Part shown: positions 59,701 to 64,000 of the stretch, piece by piece
Layout: each line of letters starts with the position of its first letter
Numbering within the stretch: the first letter of the stretch is position 1
Source of the DNA: Amycolatopsis regifaucium
Lineage (GTDB): Bacteria > Actinomycetota > Actinomycetes > Mycobacteriales > Pseudonocardiaceae
Assembly (NCBI RefSeq): GCF_001613935.1
Contig: NZ_LQCI01000008.1
Coordinates: forward strand, 63,100 to 127,099
Direction: 5' to 3'
Length of the DNA stretch: 64,000 nt
Program-made: the position numbers and the translations under genes
Notes under the pieces: model-generated
The model's database searches: none
The model's input: only the letters and a program-made list of their open reading frames with translations
Told to the model about the DNA's origin: nothing

Positions 59701-60597
59701 CGGGCTCTCGCGACCTTCGGTCGTGAGGTGGAGAAGGCCCAAAAGGTCATCGCGGACACCGAGCGCATCCTCGCCGACGCCGAGATGGCGGCGAACGCGG
59801 TCCAAGTTGTGGTCGCCGTCAGCGAAGGCGAGGGCGTCGTCGGCGCGGCGGCCGCGGCCATGGGCGGTGCAGCCGCAGCGAGCGAGTCGACCTGCAACAG
59901 CTTCGTGCCCGGTACGCAGGTCCTGATGTCGGACGGCACGACCAAGCCGATCGAAGAGGTGAAGCTCGACGATCAGGTGCAGGCCACCGACCCTGAGACC
60001 GGCAAGACCACGGCTCGAAAGGTCGTCGCCACGATCATCGGCGAAGGGCAGAAGCACCTGGTCGAGATCACGGTAGGCGGCTCAAAGTCGCTGGTGGCAA
60101 CTGATGGGCACCCGTTCTGGGTGCCGGAGGTCCACGATTGGATCCCGGCGAAGGAGCTTAAGCCAGGGTGGTCGTTGCAGACGGACGACGGTCAGTGGGT
60201 CCAAGTATCCTTTGTGCGAGCATGGACGGCCGTCGCGAGCGTTAGAAATATTACCGTCGACACCGACCACAGCTACTATGTCGCTGCTGGTGAAGTGTCG
60301 CTTCTCGTCCACAACGCGCGTCCGCCTCGGCAGCGACCGGATCCGGATGCCGAAGGCCCTCATACGACGATCATGCGTGGTGGAGACGGTGAAGTGAAGA
60401 AATATGCAGAGTGGGGTGCCCCTTCGGACCCGAGGGATCCCCGCATACTTGTCTTGCAGAAGCGGTTTGATCGCTACGGTCCGTCGCACAGGAACAAGGA
60501 TGGATCGGTGATTCCGACACCGCACATCAATTTGCCGGATGGTTCGGCTCGAAAAGTCGAGGCATGGGAGATGCCGAAGGGGCGAGGTTGTTCGTGA
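53767..60597 (+). CDS. Rhs polymorphic toxin with Hint domain and C-terminal toxin
   Basis: 2276 aa, ATG 53767. A signal-like N-terminus (TAMIVSAIMLASGGAAIALE) is followed by an SpvB/TcaB-like region (FSYNYPFAVPAAPSGTSPSL, GDGWDFTPGGYVVRNYLPCS). YD/RHS repeats follow between about 1010 and 1770 (for example YTYDDSGQLTSSTDSRGKAT). The RHS-associated core is about 1768-1850 (RYMDPFGNPRG, GLTHLGAREYDPALGRFTKT, DPV, YSYANNSP). A Hint protease domain starts at Cys2043 (CNSFVPGTQVLMSDGTTKPI) and ends with HNA near 2185, expected to release the tip. The last 90 residues (GPHTTIMRGGDGEVKKYAEW, SHRNKDGSVIPTPHINLPDG) resemble the toxin-24 (Ntox24) class of predicted RNases with several His; this match is from memory. 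Its stop overlaps the immunity gene. Confidence 0.92.
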   Translation: MRKDTRWTHIGRFSRATAMIVSAIMLASGGAAIALESKGSAPGWSLGPGQKDQSVPVTPLVAPPSPPPALPDAKVTPPVWPGATEAEVEVLAGARDGRQPQGLGVQNAANGTPVKVGWARAKDVAAKKAGPAPKVRVRVADQKTSDALGLRGVVLSVADTGVGAEPVNVAVDYKAFGNAYGGGWADRLQLVELPGCALVTPAKAECRTKTPVPGTVKNGKTRQVSADVALTGTGTASRVFAVTAAVSGSAGNVSAQPLSAAGSWSSGGSSGSFSYNYPFAVPAAPSGTSPSLGLSYSSSGVDGLTSATNNQASWVGDGWDFTPGGYVVRNYLPCSEDLGGNNGQTKTGDQCWGIDNATLVLGGKSTELIKLAGTNQWRPKNDDGSKIELLTGAANNAQDGQHWKVTTGDGTQYFLGLNRPPGWVGGKAETQSTWTVPVFGNNDGEACYKPNNFAGSSCRQPWRWNLDYVVDPHGNASTYYYQPEINYYGLNQNVTTAGTEYTAGGYPLRIEYGLRLKDGSVYGSAPTNQVVFETAERCLPSGAVTCDPAQLTSTTASSWPDVPFEQICAKDKPCDYGSPAFFTRKRLTTVRTQYNNAGTQTDVDVWNLAHTFPGTGDASPSALWLSSVTHTGKGGGGSITLPATTFGGFMFANRVDTANDQYSPITRYRINEIRTETGGRIGVAYSGPDCVAGTRMPASPETDTMRCYASFWSPPSAKDPVLDWFHKYVVTDISEEDLTAGGVAVKTHYDYLGDAAWHYDEGQFTPKERKTWSQWRGYGVVRTSIGHPSATQTVTESLYLRGMDGDHLPNGGKRSVSVEDSEKGTIVDQDPLQGFLRESRTYLPDTTTVDNSAINDPWVRGPTATSADGLLKAHSVDTATVRGRTLLSDGKTYRRNQVNKKFNDNGLVIEQEDLGDTGVGTDDTCTKTTYAPNTATGMFDKSSEVVMFAGLCSGTATASTVITNVQVSYDKQAFGTPPTAGDITRTDTLSAWDATGKKFVTTATNEYDSYGRETLSTDVSGAVTKTAYTHSAGGQVTEVAVTNPLGWVSTTTKEPARGNPVFSVDVNKVRTDITYDALGRKTAVWNPGRSKLDGDKATATFEYTDAATSPAAIPTTVATKALQDNGAYTTSYAIYDGLGRTRQAQSAASGGGRIISDTVYDSRGLPFKTNNGYFNNASGPVPALVTVADNTVLNQTVTEYDSRARVTASILMSKGVKQWQTSTVYGGDRVTTIPPRGASPQTVVTDVHGQTVQRLLYTNGYTPGAANPADATNYTYNAAGAMTSMSDAAGNVWSTGYDLRGRKIWQADPDAGRSTYTYDDSGQLTSSTDSRGKATFYTYDKLGRKTQTNADSPTGTKLASWTYDSVPNGIGLPASSTRWAGTDAYVTRVAAYDRYGRPTKKAVDVPAVEKGLAGTYEFSTTYTATGAVASTVSPKAGNLPLEHVRHTYNELGLPSTTYAIDSAGTTTNLVSKTDYTSFNEMSRMQFDGEKSTVNVGVTQTYDEVTRRPQTTTVNRATQVGSQLTNRTYGYDPAGNVTKISDTPSGAPADTQCFEYDYQRRLTEAWTPSSGDCATAKSASALGGAAPYWKSYSFDKTGNRTKEVDHKSTGDVTSTSTYPAAGPSAVKPHTLQKVDTSGPNGTSTSGYTYDEAGSMLTRNVGGDTQTFSYDHEGRTAGVATKTGESKYLYDADGNRLVTRAPTGTTLSIGDLELVVTTGTTGVSATRFYQHGGVQVAVRVGGSALKWMLGDLHGTNGLAISAGTLTPTQRYMDPFGNPRGPAPSTWPDKHGFVGGYQDATGLTHLGAREYDPALGRFTKTDPVLDPAVPQLWNPYSYANNSPVTMTDPSGMSACFHMGEDGLFCHEGTEQAAKCTGSCTVMASSPSSPQGKKYAAEQREKAKRGYNEKSYKEAQAVVKKSKWDVFIDAAGELIKSLIGWDDIMGCIEGSVGSCISTLLNFIPWGKILKVGEIVASFWKGARALATFGREVEKAQKVIADTERILADAEMAANAVQVVVAVSEGEGVVGAAAAAMGGAAAASESTCNSFVPGTQVLMSDGTTKPIEEVKLDDQVQATDPETGKTTARKVVATIIGEGQKHLVEITVGGSKSLVATDGHPFWVPEVHDWIPAKELKPGWSLQTDDGQWVQVSFVRAWTAVASVRNITVDTDHSYYVAAGEVSLLVHNARPPRQRPDPDAEGPHTTIMRGGDGEVKKYAEWGAPSDPRDPRILVLQKRFDRYGPSHRNKDGSVIPTPHINLPDGSARKVEAWEMPKGRGCS

Positions 60598-60929
60598 GCG
60601 GCGGCGAGTTGAACCCGCTTCAATTTCTTCAGGGCTGGTATCGCGACCAGTGCAATGAAGACTGGGAGCATGAGTTCGGCATCAGGATGGAAACTCTGGA
60701 CAATCCAGGCTGGCATGTTGTCGTGGATGTCGTGGATACCGACCTCGAGGGAAAGAAATTCGAACGCCGGTGGTCGGAGGCAGATGAGTCAAGATGGATA
60801 TGGGCGGCGGCGGACGGTGAAAGTTATGACCTGACCTGCGATCCGCTTTCACTTGAGAAGGGTTTGGAGTGGTTTCGGGAGTTTGCTGAAGGTGCTGCTT
60901 ATTCGCCTCCTATGCAACGGGAAAAGTAG
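60594..60929 (+). CDS. Cognate immunity protein, Imm53-like
   Basis: 111 aa. GTG 60594 overlaps the toxin stop by GTGA, with AAGGGGCGAGG in front; the upstream in-frame ATG at 60564 would lie inside the toxin. LNPLQFLQGWYRDQCNEDWE, HEFGIRMETLDNPGWHVVVD and VVDTDLEGKKFERRW match the Imm53 family pattern (WYxxQCxxDWEHxxGIxIxTLDNPGW). It is soluble and acidic. It should bind and block the C-terminal toxin domain of the adjacent Rhs protein in producing cells. GC content is clearly lower than in the rest of the window, shared with the toxin tip. Confidence 0.88.
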   Translation: MSGGELNPLQFLQGWYRDQCNEDWEHEFGIRMETLDNPGWHVVVDVVDTDLEGKKFERRWSEADESRWIWAAADGESYDLTCDPLSLEKGLEWFREFAEGAAYSPPMQREK

Positions 60930-61018
60930 AAGCTTGCTATAGCCCCGTGCGATCCGTTAGACGACGTCGGCATTCATCATCGCCAGGTGTGCGCCCGCGC
61001 CCGGAAGAACGAAAAAAC

Positions 61019-62776
61019 TTAGCCCTTCCCCGCGTCCTTGATCGTGGTGATGCGGTGACACGTGCCGTCGCGGTAGGCGAGGACGACAGGATCCTTCACC
61101 TCGGGGGCCGCGACGGCCTGCCAACCGGAGCGGCCGGTCCCGTTCATGAACTGCGAGATGTCGTCGCGCGGGAGCCCGACCGTGCCCCCGCCGACGACCT
61201 TGCCGGCGCCGTCCGTGATGAGGATGCACTGGGCCTGCTGTCCGCCGATGAGCGCCCAGCCGTTGATCTGCTTGTCACCGGTGACGGGTGCGGTGTCGAC
61301 GGCACCGGCGGTGTCCTTTGTGCCGTAGCCGGGGCCCTTGAGCTCGACGGCCTTGGCGAGGTCGACGGTCGTTCCGAGTTCCGGTCCACCCGCGCCGCAG
61401 CCCAAAGTGAAGTCCGGGGTGAACGGGTAGATGCCCATCGACCGTTCCTGTTCGAGGAAGTCGGGGTAGGCGTACATCTTGCTCATCACGCCGCCCGCGT
61501 TCACCTGCATTGCCACGCCGAGGACGGGTTGGTACGCGTACCGGTAGCGGGTCGCGCCCGCGGCGGTGTTCCCGATCGCGTAGACGCAGAGGGCCACGAC
61601 GAGCGCCAGCGGGATCGCCTTCAGCCGCAGTGCCCGCGGGCCGCGGGTCACCAGCAGCACTAGTACCGCGCAGACACCGAGGAGCCCAATGCCGACGTAG
61701 CGGGACGACATGCCTTCGGTGGCGTTGTAGCCGCCTCGGCTGACGCCGATCATCGCGCCGTTCAGTACCACCTGGGCGGCGAGGCCGAACCAGCCGGCGA
61801 CGGCCGCGACCGGTGCCGGACCGTCGAGGGTTCCGGTGAAGTTCTCGGTTTTGGCCGCGAGCCGCTGCTTCACGGCTGTCGCGGCCAGGACGCCGAAGAG
61901 GCCGACGGTCAGCGCGCCCGCGAGGAAGGCGAGATCCGGTGACTTGGTGGACCAGGACTGGCCGATGGTGCTGGTCATGGCCCCGAGGTAGGTGTCGGCA
62001 CCGACGACGTTCGGCTTCTGGTAGCTCGGTGGCCATGGCGCGATGCGCCAGAGAACGAAGACGACGAGCCCGAGGCCGAGTGGCAGCGCGGTCTTGACCC
62101 GGCTCTCGCCGCGGAGCCAGAGGACGAGCGCGAGCACGATCCAGACCGGGAAGGCCACACCGTGTCCGAGGCTCCCCATGAAGGCGAAGAGAAAAGCCGG
62201 GATGAGCTTGCCGTGGTGCGCGAAGGCGATCGCGATGACGGCAGGGGCGAGGCCGAGGAGCCATTGGACGCCCATCATGCCGTCGCCGAAGTACTCGACA
62301 GTGCCGGCGGAGAACACGAGACCGGAGAGCCCGGCGACGACGCCGGCGCGGCGCAGACCGGTGAGAGTGCGGGGCAGCATGCTCCACAGCGCGGCGAACA
62401 TGCCGGCGGCGAGGATGACGCTGAGGAAGCCGAGCGGGGGCTGGGTCCCGGCGAACAGCTTCGCGTCCAGCCAGAAGACGAGGCCGACCAGCACGATCGG
62501 GTGCTCATGGTAGAGGTGAAACAGCTGGGCGACGTCGAGGTTGCCGTTCTTGTCGGCGACGAGGCCGAGGACGACCCAATAATCCGCGTGGTTGATCTTG
62601 GGGGCGCGGACGACCTCGGCGATCGACAGCACGATCGGTACGGCGGTCAGTGCCCACAGGGCCCAGTAGGGGAGGCGATCGAGCAGTCCGCGCTTCGCGG
62701 GCTTGCCCGGTTCAGGCGTTTCCCGCTCGGTTTCCATGGTCGCGACGGGGCCGCCGTCGCGCGCGCTCTCGCTCAT
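61019..62776 (-). CDS. Large multi-pass membrane protein, 585 aa
   Basis: ATG at 62774-62776 is preferred; the frame extends further but upstream sequence does not look coding. After a polar N-terminus (about 1-30) come about ten to eleven hydrophobic segments up to residue 410 (LPYWALWALTAVPIVLSIAE, PIVLVGLVFWLDAKLF, LGHGVAFPVWIVLALVLWLR, YVGIGLLGVCAVLVLLVTRG). The loop INHADYWVVLGLVADKNGNL and FHLYHEHPIVL after span 1 sits where catalytic acids lie in GT-C glycosyltransferases and related lipid-linked enzymes. The C-terminal 150 residues are outside (TPDFTLGCGAGGPELGTTVD, RDGTCHRITTIKDAGKG) with two cysteines. I do not recognise the family. It converges on the immunity gene with a 89-bp gap. 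Confidence 0.8.
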   Translation of the reverse strand: MSESARDGGPVATMETERETPEPGKPAKRGLLDRLPYWALWALTAVPIVLSIAEVVRAPKINHADYWVVLGLVADKNGNLDVAQLFHLYHEHPIVLVGLVFWLDAKLFAGTQPPLGFLSVILAAGMFAALWSMLPRTLTGLRRAGVVAGLSGLVFSAGTVEYFGDGMMGVQWLLGLAPAVIAIAFAHHGKLIPAFLFAFMGSLGHGVAFPVWIVLALVLWLRGESRVKTALPLGLGLVVFVLWRIAPWPPSYQKPNVVGADTYLGAMTSTIGQSWSTKSPDLAFLAGALTVGLFGVLAATAVKQRLAAKTENFTGTLDGPAPVAAVAGWFGLAAQVVLNGAMIGVSRGGYNATEGMSSRYVGIGLLGVCAVLVLLVTRGPRALRLKAIPLALVVALCVYAIGNTAAGATRYRYAYQPVLGVAMQVNAGGVMSKMYAYPDFLEQERSMGIYPFTPDFTLGCGAGGPELGTTVDLAKAVELKGPGYGTKDTAGAVDTAPVTGDKQINGWALIGGQQAQCILITDGAGKVVGGGTVGLPRDDISQFMNGTGRSGWQAVAAPEVKDPVVLAYRDGTCHRITTIKDAGKG

Positions 62777-63042
62777 CCGTGATTTCCCCACCCTTGAAGA
62801 TCCGGCCCACAAAGTACCGAACTCCCAGGTAGGCGCCATCGTCGGCGTCCCGACATATGCGCCAATACGAATTACTACGGTCGTGTGACTCTGCTCACCG
62901 GACCTGTAGCACGTAGTAACCAAAAGAAGCGGAGGGAACCACGGCGAAGGTGGAAGATGTCGCGCGCCATACCCACCCGCAAGGGTGAGTTACCGGAACG
63001 CGGGGAGGCCGGGGGAACTCGGTCACTCGGAGATTATGGCAA

Positions 63043-63081
63043 AGAGGCCGTGGTCCAGGCTTTCCCTGCACCACGGCCTCT
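63043..63081 (-). terminator. Rho-independent terminator of tRNA-Gly
   Basis: AGAGGCCGTGGT (63043-63054) and its exact complement (63070-63081) form a 12-bp stem with a 15-nt loop. On the minus strand the stem is followed by TTTGCC. It starts 8 bp after the tRNA 3' end. Confidence 0.85.
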
Positions 63082-63089
63082 CGCTCGCG

Positions 63090-63162
63090 AGCGGATGACG
63101 GGATTCGAACCCGCGACCCTCACCTTGGCAAGGTGATGCGCTACCAGCTGCGCTACATCCGC
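63090..63162 (-). tRNA. tRNA-Gly (anticodon GCC)
   Basis: The minus strand folds as a full cloverleaf. The acceptor stem GCGGATG pairs with CATCCGC, with T as discriminator. The D-arm includes AGCTGGTAG, and the anticodon stem TCACC/GGTGA encloses the loop TTGCCAA. The anticodon GCC is the complement of 63127-63129. The T-arm is CGGGTTCGAATCCCG. No CCA is encoded. It decodes GGC and GGT. A strong terminator follows. Confidence 0.97.
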
Positions 63163-63312
63163 ATGTCACTTCGTGCTTCAACACTCGTTTGAAGCAGTGG
63201 GACAACCATACACCGACCGTCTGTAGCCGTTTGCACCCACCCCGGCAGGTGCTTCGGTGTCACACCTGGCGTACAAGGGGTGACGACGGCTGCATACCTC
63301 CGTATGGTGTCC

Positions 63313-63328
63313 CCATTCGACCGAATGG
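63313..63328. promoter_or_regulatory. Palindrome upstream of the sigma factor gene
   Basis: CCATTCGACCGAATGG is a 7-2-7 perfect palindrome, 32 bp before the sigma factor ATG and upstream of its GGAGGAGG ribosome site. Position suits an operator at or just after the promoter. Confidence 0.45.
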
Positions 63329-63359
63329 TGAGTCCTTCGGGGAGGAGGTGCCTGGCCGG

Positions 63360-64000
63360 ATGACCGAGCAGGGCACGGTGCCGCTTCAGGCGGCCTCGGA
63401 ATCCGACGAGCAGGCATTGCTCCAGCGGCTCCGCGATGGGGAGGACGCCGCCTTCGGGGAGCTTTTCGAACTTCACGCCGCCGCGGTGCGGCGGTTGGCC
63501 CGCAGTCTCGCCTCCGATCGGTCGGAGGCGGAGGACATCACGGCCGAGACCTTCTTCCGGGTGCTCCAGGCGCTGCGCCGGGGCGCGGGGCCACGCGACT
63601 ACGTCCGGGCGTATCTGCTGACGGTGGCTCGCCGGGTCTCGTGGGAGTGGCACGGCGCACGCCGTGACGTGCCGGTGAGCGACGACGAGCTGACGTTCCG
63701 GGCCGGGGCGGGGGCGGACACGAACGCCCGTACGGCCGAGCATTCGCTGATCACGACGGCGTTCACGAGTTTGCCCGAGCGCTGGCGTTCGGTGCTGTGG
63801 CAGACCGAGGTCGAGGGCGAGCAGCCTTCGATGGTCGCGCCGCATTTCGGACTGAGCGCGAACGCGACGGCGGCGTTGGCCCGCCGGGCGCGGCAGGGGT
63901 TGCGGGCGGCGTATCTGCAGGCGCATCTGTCGGTGAATCGCGGGCCGGATTCGTGCCGGGCGGTGGTGGAGAAGCTCGGCGGGTTCACCGCGGGCAGCGT
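63360..64000 (+). CDS. ECF-type sigma factor with C-terminal extension (partial, runs off the window)
   Basis: ATG 63360 with GGAGGAGG upstream; 213 residues are visible without a stop. Region 2: LLQRLRDGEDAAFGELFELH, RRLARSLASDRSEAEDITAE, TFFRVLQAL. Region 4: TAFTSLPERWRSVLWQTEVE, SMVAPHFGLSANATAALARR, ARQGLRAAYLQAHL. The chain then continues with VNRGPDSCRAVVEKLGGFTA instead of ending, typical of actinobacterial sigma factors fused to a zinc-finger/anti-sigma-like domain and a long tail. Such a fused domain probably regulates sigma activity within the same protein. Nothing can be said on the missing part. Confidence 0.9.
   Translation, partial: MTEQGTVPLQAASESDEQALLQRLRDGEDAAFGELFELHAAAVRRLARSLASDRSEAEDITAETFFRVLQALRRGAGPRDYVRAYLLTVARRVSWEWHGARRDVPVSDDELTFRAGAGADTNARTAEHSLITTAFTSLPERWRSVLWQTEVEGEQPSMVAPHFGLSANATAALARRARQGLRAAYLQAHLSVNRGPDSCRAVVEKLGGFTAGS

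Noticed and set aside
62885..63136. 83-aa plus-strand frame across the tRNA region
   Set aside because: Reads through the tRNA-Gly gene and its terminator in antisense. The protein-like end (MTGFEPATLTLAR) is the well-known false translation of a tRNA gene.
1..64000. Insertion sequences, integrases and prophage genes
   Set aside because: No transposase, integrase or phage structural motif was found among the plausible proteins.

Overview
The window is high-GC actinomycete DNA. GTG and TTG starts are frequent, codons are GC3-rich, and many genes overlap by ATGA or GTGA. The gene content (receptor-like Ser/Thr kinases, OpuC-type osmolyte transporter, CopC/CopD/YcnI copper genes, XRE regulator with a TPR-like tail, Rhs toxin with a LamG partner) and a family of long intergenic palindromes fit Pseudonocardiaceae, most likely Amycolatopsis. 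The genus is an inference, not read directly from a marker gene.

Layout. 1-2.8 kb: the end of one receptor kinase and a complete second one with a homologous sensor domain. 3.1-8.0 kb: an unknown protein, a NAD(P)-binding epimerase-like protein, a divergent PRPP synthetase, a lactone oxidase and a PLP-dependent aldolase-like protein. 8.0-8.6 kb: a convergent gap carrying three exact DnaA boxes and a 55-bp hairpin. 8.6-11.9 kb: TetR regulator, GH1 beta-glucosidase and MFS transporter. 12.3-15.7 kb: two small conserved proteins opposite an XRE/TPR regulator and an aminoglycoside-phosphotransferase-like kinase. 16.0-19.0 kb: copper import/handling operon. 19.3-22.8 kb: glycine betaine/choline ABC transporter. 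23.0-27.5 kb: coiled-coil-type small protein, TM0106-type RecB-like nuclease, 3-hydroxyacyl-CoA dehydrogenase-like SDR, UDP-glucose dehydrogenase. 27.6-34.1 kb: two regulator/effector pairs with readable operators (TetR/FAD monooxygenase; XRE/DHA2 efflux pump), a frameshifted small gene and a gamma-glutamyltransferase-like enzyme. 34.1-38.4 kb: membrane protein plus two-component system, then a TTG-start 66-aa membrane protein coupled to a Crp/Fnr regulator, and a 26-aa membrane microprotein on the opposite strand. 38.6-46.8 kb: a minus-strand cell-surface glycosylation operon (two glycosyltransferases, coiled-coil partner, methyltransferase with a kinase-like tail) led by a Gln/Pro-rich single-pass protein with a paralogue upstream. 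47.0-48.2 kb: two unknown genes, one behind a promoter that looks DNA-damage controlled. 48.4-60.9 kb: polymorphic toxin locus (DUF2716 protein, Imm7-like orphan immunity gene, LamG protein, Rhs-Hint-toxin, Imm53-like immunity gene). 61.0-64.0 kb: multi-pass membrane protein, tRNA-Gly(GCC) and the start of an ECF sigma factor.

The most notable signals not explained by genes are: (i) five long intergenic palindromes, four with a GCRAAATTTGC core, at 3' ends of genes; (ii) the DnaA-box cluster; (iii) the LexA/PafBC-like promoter of an unknown gene; (iv) the low-GC exchangeable toxin-immunity cassette at the end of the Rhs gene; (v) the 26-aa microprotein. No CRISPR array, insertion sequence or rRNA was seen.
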